Below are positions 53,259-62,376 of a stretch of DNA of 64,000 nucleotides, piece after piece. Position 1 is the stretch's first letter; each line of letters starts with the position of its first letter. Location: NCBI GenBank assembly GCA_964518955.1, contig CAZFHS010000036.1, forward strand, positions 5,456-69,455. Direction: 5' to 3'. The position numbers and the translations under genes were made by a program. Origin of the DNA: JBDGYW01 sp964518955. Its GTDB lineage: Bacteria > Gemmatimonadota > Gemmatimonadetes > Gemmatimonadales > GWC2-71-9. The notes beneath the pieces were generated by a model. It was not told the DNA's origin, made no database searches, and saw only the letters and a program-made list of their open reading frames with translations.

Positions 53259-56017
53259 TACTCAGCCCTCAAGGCGCTCACAGGATCCACTCTGCTTGCC
53301 CTGCGCGCGGGGAAGTACGCCGCGAGAAGAGCGACGATTGCCAACAGGGCAGGCACGGCAATGAACGTAACCAGGTCGAGGGCTCCAACTCCGAACAACA
53401 GTTGACTGAGCAGTCTGCCTGCAAGAAGGGCAAGACCGAGTCCAACCACTCCACCAATTGCAACTAACTTCATGCCGCTTGCGGTGAGCATTCTGATGAC
53501 TTTGCCTGCATCAGCTCCCAGCGACATACGAATGCCCATCTCGCGCGTGCGTTGCGCGACGGCGTAGCTCACCACGCCATACAACCCGACACTGGCTAGC
53601 GTCAGAGCGAGCGCGGCAAAGACCGCAAGCAGTATTGCCGACAGGCGCGCAGGGAGCAGAACGATCGCGAGATGTTCCTCCATGGTCTTGGCTTCCCACA
53701 CCCATGCCTCCGGATCCAGTTCACACAGCTGTGCCAACATCTGAAGAGCCAGTCTATCGGCGTTGAGTGAAGTACTGGCAACGACGGTCATGTAGCTCTG
53801 ATAGTTCTGACTGTATGGTAGGTACACCAGTGACCTGGGGGCTTCACCCAAAGAACGCACCTTTGCGTCGCTGGCGATGCCGACCACGAGCAACCCGTCG
53901 CCGCCTGGACGCTGGAGTACGCGACCAACTGCGTCCTCGCCCGGCCAGAAGCGATTTGCCAGCGCCTGGCTCACTAAAGCAACCCCAGGCGCATCTTCTC
54001 GATCGGAGCTATCGAAGTTTCGTCCTCTGACGATCTCGATTCCAACCGCGCCAAAGAACCCGGGATCTACTTCCTTTCTATCTACGTCGTGGCCATCTCG
54101 ATCCGGTGGCGGTTCAACTCCAGCCACGTTGATTCGTATAGAGTTCGTGCTCAGCGTATTCAGGTGGAGGTTGTTGGTGAGTCCTACCGCCTGCACGCCG
54201 GGGACCTGCTCCATTCGTTCGAAGTAGCTGCGCATGAACAGCCGGCCCTCCTCTTCCGAGTATCGCGTGCTGGGCAGAGCCATCGTGATGAGCGCGGCGG
54301 GTTCGTGCCCGAACCCAGGGTTCACAGATTGAGTTGCCTGGAAGGAGCGCAGGAACAGACCGGCCCCGATCAACAGCAAGAACGACACGGCGACCTGGCC
54401 GACAATCAGGGCGTTCCGCACGCTGAGACGGGATGCCCGTCCACCACCTGCTATCTCGTCCTTGAGTGTTGAAGCAACATCGGGGTTCGTCGATTGCACC
54501 GCCGGAGCAAGGCCGAACAACACACCCGCCACAACCGAGATCAGGAGGGTGAACCCGAGCACCGTCGAATCGAGGCTCAGGTCGAGGTCGATGGGAACCG
54601 GAAGCGGCAGTTCGGCTGCCAAGAGCAGCTTCAGAAGTATCACACCAAGTGCCACTCCTCCGACTCCACCGAGAATTCCAAGGAGCACCGACTCGGTGAT
54701 CAATTGACCTACGAGAGACTTCCTCGATGCGCCGAGTGCCAGCCTCACGGCGACTTCCTTGCGACGATCTGTTGCCCGTGCGAGTTGGAAACTGGCGAGG
54801 TTGGCGCAAGTGATGAGAAGAACCAAACCGACCACGCTCATGAGGAGCCATGCTGCCGCCTTGACGAACCTGTCGAATGGCGGATAGATGATTACGTCCG
54901 CGGTGGGCAAAAGACGGATGGTATCGTCCGCATTCCAATGGCGAGGAAAATCCGTCTTCAAGCGGTTTGCCACTGCTGATGTAGACGCCAGTGCTTGCTG
55001 TAAGGAAACGCCTCGATTCAAACGTGCTCGCAAAAAGAAGGAGTGATTTCCGCGCGATTCAATCTCGCTGCTTCCCGCCAGGACCTCATCGACCATCATC
55101 AGTGGCAAAAAGAACCCGGGCACGATACCACGGAACTTCCCCACGTAGTCTTCAGGTACCACACCTACAATCGTGTAGAGTCGCCCGCTGAGCCTCACCT
55201 CGGTACCAACAACGCCTGGATCCGCACCGAGAGTGTTCCTCCAGTAGCTGTGCGCTACCATCGCCACCGGATGGGCACCCGGGGAAACGTCATCCTCAGG
55301 AAGCAATGTGCGGCCCAACTTTGCGTTGATGCCCATCAGCTGGAAGAAATTCCCAGTGACCATCTCGACCGGCACCATTTCGATGGAGCCATCGCGATCT
55401 GCCTGAACCAAGCTGAGCATCGAACCCGACACACCTTCGAATACGTCTCTAGTGTCTTCCCTCAGGTCCAAGTAATCCGGGATCGAAAAGAGATTGTATG
55501 GAATCTCTGGCCGTGAGATGTATGCATCTACCAAGGTCTCTGGGTCCTGCAGCGGAACCGGGCGCAGCAGTATCGCGTTCACTAGGCTGAAGATTGCCGT
55601 GTTTGCTCCTATTCCGATCGAGAGAGACAGTATGGCTGTGAAAGTGAAACCCGGACCTTGCAGGAGCCGACGCATGGCATACCGGACGTTGCGGAGGAAA
55701 CCCATAACTGCTGGGTCGCCACTCTTCAGTATGTTTTCCATTTGATGCGTAGGTGCCACCGACGGCGTGCCGGCGTTCTTGATATCACGCGCCAGCATCG
55801 TATCATCGCCGAAAGTCTCGAGCATCTCCGCGGCAGTGCGACCTGCTGCGAGGCCGTCGTCGAAATGCGCGATCAGCTCTTTGACGATTTCGATCCCCCG
55901 TTCGCCCTCTATACCACTATCCTGAACGATCTTCAGAATGCGCTCGCGTATTCCCTGCGGGACCTCTGTCGCGGCGATCAGCCGCTCGAGGTCAGAAAAC
56001 TCTTCGTTACTCACCAT
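53258..56017 (-). CDS. ADOP-type duplicated MacB/FtsX permease
   Basis: A 919-residue paralogue of the permease at 15.9 kb. Residues 1-90 are a helical, soluble prefix ('FSDLERLIAATEVPQGIRERILKIV', 'FGDDTMLARDIKNAG') of a type different from that of the first paralogue. The first membrane segment lies at about 123-145 (LSIGIGANTAIFSLVNAILLRPVP). A MacB periplasmic domain leads to the FtsX block with 'LITCANLASFQLARATDRRKEVAVRLALGASRKSL'. The second MacB/FtsX half ends 'YFPARRASRVDPVSALRAE'. There is no ATPase partner nearby. The PadR gene precedes it by 34 bases on the same strand, so the pair is an operon with PadR first, as at 15.5 kb. Function is unknown; envelope efflux or lipid handling is inferred. 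Confidence 0.92.
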   Translation of the reverse strand: MVSNEEFSDLERLIAATEVPQGIRERILKIVQDSGIEGERGIEIVKELIAHFDDGLAAGRTAAEMLETFGDDTMLARDIKNAGTPSVAPTHQMENILKSGDPAVMGFLRNVRYAMRRLLQGPGFTFTAILSLSIGIGANTAIFSLVNAILLRPVPLQDPETLVDAYISRPEIPYNLFSIPDYLDLREDTRDVFEGVSGSMLSLVQADRDGSIEMVPVEMVTGNFFQLMGINAKLGRTLLPEDDVSPGAHPVAMVAHSYWRNTLGADPGVVGTEVRLSGRLYTIVGVVPEDYVGKFRGIVPGFFLPLMMVDEVLAGSSEIESRGNHSFFLRARLNRGVSLQQALASTSAVANRLKTDFPRHWNADDTIRLLPTADVIIYPPFDRFVKAAAWLLMSVVGLVLLITCANLASFQLARATDRRKEVAVRLALGASRKSLVGQLITESVLLGILGGVGGVALGVILLKLLLAAELPLPVPIDLDLSLDSTVLGFTLLISVVAGVLFGLAPAVQSTNPDVASTLKDEIAGGGRASRLSVRNALIVGQVAVSFLLLIGAGLFLRSFQATQSVNPGFGHEPAALITMALPSTRYSEEEGRLFMRSYFERMEQVPGVQAVGLTNNLHLNTLSTNSIRINVAGVEPPPDRDGHDVDRKEVDPGFFGAVGIEIVRGRNFDSSDREDAPGVALVSQALANRFWPGEDAVGRVLQRPGGDGLLVVGIASDAKVRSLGEAPRSLVYLPYSQNYQSYMTVVASTSLNADRLALQMLAQLCELDPEAWVWEAKTMEEHLAIVLLPARLSAILLAVFAALALTLASVGLYGVVSYAVAQRTREMGIRMSLGADAGKVIRMLTASGMKLVAIGGVVGLGLALLAGRLLSQLLFGVGALDLVTFIAVPALLAIVALLAAYFPARRASRVDPVSALRAE

Positions 56018-56051
56018 GAACTCCCAGCTCGCTTATTGTGTCGGATCGTGC

Positions 56052-56384
56052 CTACGATTCGAGCAATCCCAATCCCTTCATCGCTCCCACCAACTCGCTC
56101 CATTGCTTCCGGTATGCCGCCAAGTGTGTCGCACCCTTCTTGGTTAGGGAGTAGTACTTCCGCTGGCGACCTGACTTGGCCTCCTTCCACTTGCCGCGCA
56201 CGAGTTTCTTGGTTTCGAGGTTGTAAAGCAGCGGATATAGAGTCGACTGCCCCATTTTCAGCACACCGTCGCTCTGCCTGGAGAGCGCTTCGACCAACTC
56301 GTAACCGTACATCTCGCGCTGCTCCAGCAGCTGCAGCACAGCCACGGGCCCAGCTCCCCTCATCAACTCACGGTCGATTTTCAT
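56052..56384 (-). CDS. PadR family transcriptional regulator
   Basis: A 110-residue winged-helix protein: 'GAGPVAVLQLLEQREMYGYELVEALSRQSDGVLKMGQSTLYPLLYNLETKKLVRGKW' is the canonical PadR N-terminal domain, and the wing has 'RQRKYYSLTKKGATHL'. It closely fits the widespread MxxxLLxGxxxxxxL subgroup found before ADOP permeases. It precedes the permease gene by 34 bases and probably represses the operon through the palindrome at 56478-56492, about 95 bases upstream of its start. It differs from the 15.5 kb PadR in the recognition region (KMGQSTLYPLLYNLE against RLGPGLLYGSIKKLV). The two operators also differ, so each pair is probably regulated separately. Confidence 0.93.
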   Translation of the reverse strand: MKIDRELMRGAGPVAVLQLLEQREMYGYELVEALSRQSDGVLKMGQSTLYPLLYNLETKKLVRGKWKEAKSGRQRKYYSLTKKGATHLAAYRKQWSELVGAMKGLGLLES

Positions 56385-56477
56385 TGAGTTCCTTTTCGTC
56401 TGATTCGCACGCGCCGAACCGGCACTGTGACCTTCACCATGGGACTACGAAAGTGACGCTTGGAAAGTTACATCCCT

Positions 56478-56492
56478 TCACATACTATGTGA
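56478..56492. promoter_or_regulatory. Probable PadR operator of second PadR-ADOP pair
   Basis: TCACATA-C-TATGTGA is a perfect inverted repeat with a single-base centre. It contains the ACAT/ATGT half-sites known for PadR-type operators. It lies about 95 bases upstream of the PadR start on the same strand. Confidence 0.6.
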
Positions 56493-56575
56493 CGCGAGGC
56501 ATGTACTTGTTGATTGGCCGCGGAGCGACGAGTAAGTGTTTATTGGTGGGGTGGGGAATTCCAGTTCAGATGTTA

Positions 56576-56598
56576 TCCGCGTACATCCGCGGCAAGCC
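56576..56598. repeat. TCCGCGTACATC-type intergenic repeat, copy 2
   Basis: TCCGCGTACATCCGCGG followed by CAAGCC. It is internally symmetric (CCGCG...CGCGG) and matches the pieces that flank the intron near 46.0 and 46.8 kb. It ends 10 bases before the lipoprotein stop codon. Confidence 0.55.
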
Positions 56599-56607
56599 AC
56601 TCGCGCG

Positions 56608-57858
56608 TTAGTTTCGTGTAACGGAAACTGTCCCGACCTGATTGAGTTGGCGGTCGTACGCATTCAAGGAGAACGAGCTTCCCGCGCCGGTTGAACCACC
56701 CAGCAGGATCGCTGATACGGAGTCGGGATCCGCAGGATCGACTTGGTAGATGGTCAGTGCCATATCGCCGCTTCGGAAGAAACCGTCGGAGCTGGTGTCC
56801 AATGCGCCCAGCACCCAGTCACCAACCACGAACGCCGCCATGTCGGTGGTGTCCTCACCTGCGGCAGCTACGTAGAGCTCGAGCTCGACATCGACTGCGA
56901 TTCCTTGCACGGTACCGACAACACGGTACTCGCCCTCTCGATCGTCATCCAGGTCGCCGACTACCTTGACTTCGTTCGCCTCGGCGGTCACGCACCCAAA
57001 GACTCCCATTCCACCTTCGATATGGTTGACGAATCCCCTGCCCGAGAGCTGCATGTTTGCAGTGCGCATGTAATCGAAGAAGTGATCGTCCATCAAACCG
57101 ACCGTCACGGTGTGAAGCCGGCCGGCGGTGAAAATGGACTCCGGCGATTTGTCGGACGTGCTGTCGTCGTCGAATATCGCGTCCATGAAGTTCGCCAGGT
57201 TCCCGGGAATGGTTATCGCCGTCGAATCCAGGAACATCAGAAACTTCGGGTCCAGGGTGTTCATGCTGTCGGGCCGCGAAACTTCGATTTGCACGGAGCG
57301 TCCGAACGTCGGTGTCACTTCTGCCTCGAGTGTGTCGACATCACGATTCAACACCAACGTTGGTCCAGGCACGATTACCGAGTCGCCGGTGACGCGCAAC
57401 ACAATCCGGTCAGAACCGACCACCTGAGTCCAGCCGGTCACGACCATTCCGTCAGCCGTCTGCACTCGTAGCTCGAGGGAATCCCCGGGTCGCATCGTCG
57501 GGCATCCCACAGGCCCCCAGTAGAGCCCCAACGCCCGGTCGAGGTTTGGATCGCCCGGCGTTTCAGTAAACGATACGGGCCCACAAGGGTCGCTCTCGAT
57601 TGTCACGTTGGTGACAGTGACTGTCGCAGCAGTTACAGGTAACGGAGGCGGATCGCCAGGGATTACCGACGGAAGAGAATCGTCAGCGGAAGAAGTCCCC
57701 GTGAGTGTCTGCTCCACCAGTATCCACTGGCGGTCGATGTCCGGTCGCATTACGCCGAGCACAACGAGCATGGGATCGCCCTCAGGGATCGCCACCTCGC
57801 CGAACTTACACGACGTCAACGCGAGCGCGAGGCCGAATAGTAACAACGCCCGGCGCAT
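56608..57858 (-). CDS. DUF4249-like lipoprotein coupled to TonB receptor
   Basis: A 416-residue lipoprotein with Cys17 lipobox (LALTSC). The ATG at 57858 overlaps the receptor stop by one base (TGATG), which fixes the start and shows translational coupling; the longer frame upstream runs antisense-like through the receptor end and is rejected. Features like those of the 3.7 kb protein are an early 'MLVVLGVMRPDIDRQWILVEQTL' strand pair, 'VTATVTVTNVTIESDPCG', a short 'GDSLELRVQTADGMVVTGWTQV' strand block and a C-terminal beta-rich part. It probably sits at the outer membrane with the receptor. Function unknown, and the DUF4249 label is tentative. It is longer than the 274-residue paralogue. Confidence 0.72.
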   Translation of the reverse strand: MRRALLLFGLALALTSCKFGEVAIPEGDPMLVVLGVMRPDIDRQWILVEQTLTGTSSADDSLPSVIPGDPPPLPVTAATVTVTNVTIESDPCGPVSFTETPGDPNLDRALGLYWGPVGCPTMRPGDSLELRVQTADGMVVTGWTQVVGSDRIVLRVTGDSVIVPGPTLVLNRDVDTLEAEVTPTFGRSVQIEVSRPDSMNTLDPKFLMFLDSTAITIPGNLANFMDAIFDDDSTSDKSPESIFTAGRLHTVTVGLMDDHFFDYMRTANMQLSGRGFVNHIEGGMGVFGCVTAEANEVKVVGDLDDDREGEYRVVGTVQGIAVDVELELYVAAAGEDTTDMAAFVVGDWVLGALDTSSDGFFRSGDMALTIYQVDPADPDSVSAILLGGSTGAGSSFSLNAYDRQLNQVGTVSVTRN

Positions 57859-60116
57859 CAAAACTCGAACTCCATGCCGATCGTCGGAAGCAGCGGAAGC
57901 TGTGATAGCGAGCTGCGCGTTGCCGGTGTTGTGCTGTAATCGAATGTGTACAGGAACACGTTTTTGTGATTCGTCGCGTTTATGAGCTGAACGTAAGGTC
58001 GTAGAATCCCACCCCACTTGTGCCATTCCCAGCGAAAACTGATATCGAACCGGTTGTAGTAGGGATACCGTCCGCTGTTCAGTACGGGGCTAGCGATCGG
58101 CTCACGTTCATAGTCGTCGAGAGAGTGGTTGGTGGTGTAGTAGAAACGATGGTGCCACTCGCCGACAAAGGGTGTGAACGGAAGCGGCGAGCCATAGCCC
58201 CACCGAACACTGAGATCACTGCCCAGAGGACCGCGTGTTTGCAGCACTACGTTCAGCGTGTGACGGCGATCGTGTACCGCGGGAAATTCTTGGCCGTGGG
58301 CGTTTCTAGTAACCTTGGCGAGGCTGTAGGCAACCCACCCAGTTAGCCCTCCTGAGTGTTTTTGCAGCAGAACGTCACCACCCCAGGCATCGCCGCTCAC
58401 GGGAACTATCTCGTCTCCGTTCACCCGCGGATCTTCGCGCAGATTGAAATCCACGATATCGTCGAACGTCTTTTTGTACGCCTCGACCTTCAGCGATATG
58501 GATTCGCTGAACCAATTCTCGAAGCCGAACACCAGGTGATCGGAGCTGGCGACCGGTGTTGCACTATCGGCACCGATCCAGAAGTCGAAGATGTTCCAGG
58601 AGACATTCTGATCCCGGAGAGAGTGAATGGCCTGGTGATAACGGCCAACCGACCCGATCAGTGCAAAGTTTTCTGTCACAAACGACTTCGCGCCGATGCG
58701 TGGAGCCCATGCCAGGGTGCCAGGCCCCTCTACATACTCGAGGCGCAGACCAGGGCGGAGCGAAAGCCATGGGAACGCCCGCCACTGATCGTCGATGAAT
58801 ACGGACCAGATGCGCGGCGCGTACTCCGCCGTGAACAACTCGGCACCAAAGCTCTCGCTTCCGACGAAGTACGTCATTCTGTGGTCATCTACACCACCGC
58901 CTGCCCTCACATCGTGTGTCGCTCCCGGCGAGAGCGCCGCAGTGGCCCGCGCGGACAACAACCGGACCTCATTTTCAGCGTTGAAGATGCGGGGTTCCAG
59001 TCCGAAGGCGGTCTGGAATCCGGTGTAACTCGCATCGACTCTCAATTCGCGTTCGCCGAACGACTGGCGCCAGGTCAAACCGACCAAACGGTTGCCCCAG
59101 TCAGCTTCGAGATCAATGCCAGGCCTGCCCGGTTCCGGATCGATCCACGGCCAGGAGATCACGTCCTGGCCCCAGTACGCCGTTGCCGACAATACGCCCG
59201 CACCAACCGGCATCGAGAGCTTGGAGACGACGTCGGCGAAATAGTACGGCATCGTTTCATCGCTCAGAGCGCTGATGAGCGCGTCGGCATATGTGCGGCG
59301 ACCGGCCAACAAGATCGTCGCTGGGGTACCAGGAATCGGCCCCTCGACGAGAAGTTTGCTCGAGATGAGCGAGACCTGCCCCCGGACTCCAAGCCTGTCC
59401 GAGCGCCCGTTTCGCATCCCCACATCGAGCACACTACTGAGCCTGCCTCCATACTCGGCGGGGAACGCACCGGTTATGAAATCGATCCTCTCCACCGCGT
59501 CTGCGTCGAACGTGCTGAAAAGGCCGCCCAGGTGGGTAGGGTTGAAGATAGTAATGCCATCGAGCTGCGTGAGGTTCTGGTCCGGTTCTCCACCGCGAAC
59601 GTTGAACCCAACCGTATAGTCGTTGGTGGCAATGGTCCCGGGCATGAGCTGAACGGCTCGCAGCACGTCGGCTTCGCCGAGGCTGGGAAGTTGTGTCAGA
59701 GCTTCCCTCCTGATACTCACCACACTCGGTTGCACCAGGTCCTCGAACCGCTCGCGTGCGTCAAGGACGGCCTCGGCTCTGACCGGCTCGAGTTCGACCG
59801 CCATTGGTTGCAGGTAGACGTTTAGCGTATCGACCGACGGTTCGAGCCAAACTGTGTCCGCCGCGACGCCGATGCGGGCGAAGGTGACCATCACCCTATC
59901 GCGCGGGACACCACTGAGCCGATAGAAACCGTTCTCGGCAGATGTCGCGGTCAGGGCAAGATCGGGGGCAAGCACTCGGACTCCGCCCAGGCCAGCACTG
60001 TCGACGGCTGAGCGGACAGAGCCTACGACGTCACGGCGCTGCTGCCCAGTGAGTGGCGCGGCGGCCATGACGATTAGTAGAACAACTCCGACTATATGAA
60101 CACGCCGTTTCTTCAT
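57858..60116 (-). CDS. TonB-dependent receptor with CarboxypepD_reg-like domain
   Basis: A 752-residue outer-membrane receptor. It has a signal peptide about 1-24 (VVLLIVMAAAPLTGQ), a carboxypeptidase-regulatory-like domain about 28-95 ('VGSVRSAVDSAGLGGVRVLAP'), and a plug about 115-235. The plug contains 'LPSLGEADVLRAVQLMPG', 'VRGGEPDQNLTQLDGITIFNP' and 'FPAEYGGRLSSVLDV'. The barrel ends 'LLPTIGMEFEF' with the terminal Phe. Its plug closely resembles that of the 1.2 kb receptor, and both have a lipoprotein gene immediately downstream, so the two pairs are paralogous. It lacks the Gly/Met loop of that receptor. Substrate unknown. The long frame on the opposite strand within this gene is a codon-bias shadow. 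Confidence 0.92.
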   Translation of the reverse strand: MKKRRVHIVGVVLLIVMAAAPLTGQQRRDVVGSVRSAVDSAGLGGVRVLAPDLALTATSAENGFYRLSGVPRDRVMVTFARIGVAADTVWLEPSVDTLNVYLQPMAVELEPVRAEAVLDARERFEDLVQPSVVSIRREALTQLPSLGEADVLRAVQLMPGTIATNDYTVGFNVRGGEPDQNLTQLDGITIFNPTHLGGLFSTFDADAVERIDFITGAFPAEYGGRLSSVLDVGMRNGRSDRLGVRGQVSLISSKLLVEGPIPGTPATILLAGRRTYADALISALSDETMPYYFADVVSKLSMPVGAGVLSATAYWGQDVISWPWIDPEPGRPGIDLEADWGNRLVGLTWRQSFGERELRVDASYTGFQTAFGLEPRIFNAENEVRLLSARATAALSPGATHDVRAGGGVDDHRMTYFVGSESFGAELFTAEYAPRIWSVFIDDQWRAFPWLSLRPGLRLEYVEGPGTLAWAPRIGAKSFVTENFALIGSVGRYHQAIHSLRDQNVSWNIFDFWIGADSATPVASSDHLVFGFENWFSESISLKVEAYKKTFDDIVDFNLREDPRVNGDEIVPVSGDAWGGDVLLQKHSGGLTGWVAYSLAKVTRNAHGQEFPAVHDRRHTLNVVLQTRGPLGSDLSVRWGYGSPLPFTPFVGEWHHRFYYTTNHSLDDYEREPIASPVLNSGRYPYYNRFDISFRWEWHKWGGILRPYVQLINATNHKNVFLYTFDYSTTPATRSSLSQLPLLPTIGMEFEF

Positions 60117-60245
60117 GGCGCTTTCGATCGTTGAATTTGTCCGAACTCAATTACCCACAGAACCTACTCCAATGTAACGATTGGGTGCCGATGTTCTGTC
60201 GAATTGCGGGGATGTGTTACGAACCATCCCGGCTACATGCGGAAC

Positions 60246-61409
60246 TCAGATCTTGATGAAGATCCTTTTGCGATACAGCATATACATCGCACCAAACAGC
60301 ACGAGTATGTAAGCAACAGCAAACGCGAGCGAACCGTTGAGCGGCCCCGCCCAGGGCACGAAGATGTTTTGGTACATCCACGAGTACAGCGATGTACCGT
60401 CACCGGAAGCCACTGGAACGCGAATCAGCAGCATCAAGTCGACCAGGATGCCGGAGAGCACGTAGACCGCAATGGCGTTCATTCCGAAAACCAACCCGGG
60501 GAACGCCCACCCGCGCCATCCTTTGATATCGATCAACCAATAGCACACACCGAGGAATTGCAACGCCGCTCCCGCTGTGAAGACGACGTATGAGCTAGTC
60601 CAGATGTTCTTGTTGATCGGGAACGAGATGTTCCACACCAATCCAAGCAGGATCCCTGCCCACCCCAGCACGAACATCCAGCCGGCGATTTCCATTCGCT
60701 CCTTCCCCGATCGCAGTAAATGCCCTGTCAACAATCCGAGGAGAGTGGTCGCAATGGCGGGCACTGTGGAGAGGAGGCCCTCTGGATCCCAGGTATCACG
60801 CCAGGTGTGGCTGCCGAACACCGCTCGATCGATGAAAGCAGCGAGGTTGCCGTCCGGAGACAGGTCACCGGCGCCAAACCCGGGCACAGGCACGAGCGTC
60901 ATCAATGCCCAGTACGCGAGGAGCAACGAGCCCGCCGTCACAGCTTGACCGCGTACCCCTGTCTTCATCGCGACGAGAGAGGCAAAAAAGTACACCACGC
61001 CGATACGCTGCAGGACACCAGGGTAACGCATGTCGAAGATGTCGAAGCGTGGGAAGGCATTCAGAAACAACCCAATGCCTATGATGATCAGGCTTCGCTT
61101 CAAAACCTTCAAAAAGATGGTCGCCTGGTCGTCGCCCCGCTCGATGCGTGGTACGAGCGAGAAAGCCATTGCCACACCGACGATGAAGAGAAAGAAGGGG
61201 AAGATCAGATCGGTTGGCGTCCATCCGTGCCATTCGGCATGCAGCAACGGCGGGTAGACATGGCTCCAACTACCGGGATTGTTGACGAGAATCATTCCGG
61301 CGATAGTGATACCGCGAAACACGTCCAACGATGTCAGTCTGCCGGCTGGCACACCTGAGTTCTGTTCTATCAAAGCCCTAACGCTTCTCGTCTGAGGCGC
61401 CGAAGGCAT
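60246..61409 (-). CDS. NagX/HGSNAT-like integral-membrane acetyltransferase (DUF5009)
   Basis: About 387 residues with ten or so hydrophobic segments. The N-terminal signature 'RLTSLDVFRGITIAGMILVNNPGSW' and 'WHGWTPTDLIFPFFLFIVGVAMAFSL' is typical of the family that includes lysosomal heparan-alpha-glucosaminide N-acetyltransferase and bacterial NagX. In bacteria NagX-type genes occur in N-acetylglucosamine and chitin clusters, and a role in acetylating or handling amino sugars at the membrane is inferred. The catalytic His of HGSNAT probably corresponds to the His in 'LLHAEWHGW'. The start is uncertain: ATG at 61409 overlaps the anti-sigma gene by 32 bases and lacks a ribosome-binding site, while TTG at 61373 or a later GTG is possible. 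Confidence 0.88.
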   Translation of the reverse strand: MPSAPQTRSVRALIEQNSGVPAGRLTSLDVFRGITIAGMILVNNPGSWSHVYPPLLHAEWHGWTPTDLIFPFFLFIVGVAMAFSLVPRIERGDDQATIFLKVLKRSLIIIGIGLFLNAFPRFDIFDMRYPGVLQRIGVVYFFASLVAMKTGVRGQAVTAGSLLLAYWALMTLVPVPGFGAGDLSPDGNLAAFIDRAVFGSHTWRDTWDPEGLLSTVPAIATTLLGLLTGHLLRSGKERMEIAGWMFVLGWAGILLGLVWNISFPINKNIWTSSYVVFTAGAALQFLGVCYWLIDIKGWRGWAFPGLVFGMNAIAVYVLSGILVDLMLLIRVPVASGDGTSLYSWMYQNIFVPWAGPLNGSLAFAVAYILVLFGAMYMLYRKRIFIKI

Positions 61410-61632
61410 CGTCGAGAATTACTCTCTCCAGTCGCGCGATCGAAGCCTCGTCTTGCATCAGAGTCCGAATTTTCTGTCGGGCCGCCACACCAATCATCCG
61501 TACCTGGTCGGCGTAGCGGCGGCATTTCCTGCAGATAAGCAGGTGGAACCGGGTCCTCAGACGCTTCAGCGTACCAAGGCTCTCCAGTTCGTCACTGGCG
61601 ACAATCCGGGAGACCTCTCTGCAATTAAGCAC
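61378..61632 (-). CDS. Zinc-binding anti-sigma factor (ZAS type)
   Basis: An 84-residue protein. The GTG at 61632 has AGGGA 7 bases upstream and overlaps the sigma-factor stop by 8 bases, so it is preferred over longer frames. The sequence opens 'VLNCREVSRIVASDELESL' and contains 'RFHLLICRKCRRYADQV', the HxxxCxxC zinc motif, together with the early Cys. This compact form, lacking a membrane segment, binds its sigma factor in the cytosol and may release it on thiol oxidation or zinc loss. Sigma and anti-sigma overlap, so they are made in fixed ratio. The C-terminal end overlaps the annotated start of the NagX-like gene by up to 32 bases, so all three may share a message. Confidence 0.8.
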   Translation of the reverse strand: MLNCREVSRIVASDELESLGTLKRLRTRFHLLICRKCRRYADQVRMIGVAARQKIRTLMQDEASIARLERVILDDAFGASDEKR

Positions 61633-62251
61633 TGACGGGTCCCTCAAATCCTTTTGATTCAAGACATTCACGAAGGCGATTCCGAACTCGGTGAAGGAGT
61701 ACTCCAAGGTTGGTGCGCGTTACTTCGAGAATTTTACAAATCTGCTCGGAGTCCATTTCTTCTACCTCCCGAAGCACAAACGCCATCTTCTGCTTGGACG
61801 GAACCTCCTCGAGGCAATCGTCTATGCCCTTCCTAACTTCCTGCTCGAAGACCCCCGCATCGACTGGCTGCGGCGGACGGGTCCAGAAGCCTCCACTAGT
61901 GAACCGTTTTTCAAATACCTCGTCGATGTCGTCTGTTTCGCTGTCGCGTTTCAGCTTGCGCCGCATCTCTGCGATTTTCTTGTAGAGAATCCCGAAAACC
62001 CAAGTCCTAACGTGAGACCTGCCTTCAAATCGATGCGCCGACTCGATGAAAGTGGCGAATGTCGATTGGGTCACGTCTTCGGCCACCGGCCGGTCGAGTC
62101 CGGCGCCCATTGCGGCGCGAAGTATTTGTGGGAGGTAGGCGTGAACGACCTGCTCGATCGCAGCAGGATCCCGCTCACGAATCAGGGCCGCCAACGCGGC
62201 CTGAGCGGCTCCGGTTTCCTCTCCGTCAGGACTTGTCACGCGATCATTCAC
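61625..62251 (-). CDS. RNA polymerase sigma factor, ECF subfamily
   Basis: A 208-residue group IV sigma factor with GTG start. Region 2 is at about 40-110, with 'RPVAEDVTQSTFATFIESAHRFEGRSHVRTWVFGILYKKIAEMRRKLKR'-type features of sigma 2.2-2.4. A linker of about 35 residues (TDDIDEVFEKRF, FWTRPPQPVDAG) is longer than in most ECF factors and resembles those controlled by short ZAS proteins. Region 4 is at about 150-205 with 'MDSEQICKILEVTRTNLGVLLHRVRNRL'. The zinc-binding anti-sigma gene overlaps its stop. A divergent Met-rich membrane protein gene begins 125 bases away and is a candidate target. Confidence 0.92.
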   Translation of the reverse strand: MNDRVTSPDGEETGAAQAALAALIRERDPAAIEQVVHAYLPQILRAAMGAGLDRPVAEDVTQSTFATFIESAHRFEGRSHVRTWVFGILYKKIAEMRRKLKRDSETDDIDEVFEKRFTSGGFWTRPPQPVDAGVFEQEVRKGIDDCLEEVPSKQKMAFVLREVEEMDSEQICKILEVTRTNLGVLLHRVRNRLRECLESKGFEGPVSA

Positions 62252-62376
62252 AGAATGCGCAGCCCTTCTGGTTGTAAGAAATGAGTTTCCCCACCCACCA
62301 ACGTGTAGCAGTCAGAACGGCCAGGACATCGGCCTGTCTCACAAGATACGATAACTACAAGAGCGAGGGAATGAAG

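Noticed and set aside
57859..58026. Longer N-terminus for the DUF4249-like lipoprotein
   Set aside because: It overlaps the receptor's end, and the true lipoprotein signal starts at 57858.
58356..59825. Long plus-strand open frame opposite a TonB receptor gene
   Set aside because: The receptor on the other strand has clear domains and a signal peptide. The frame has unnatural composition and no ribosome-binding site.
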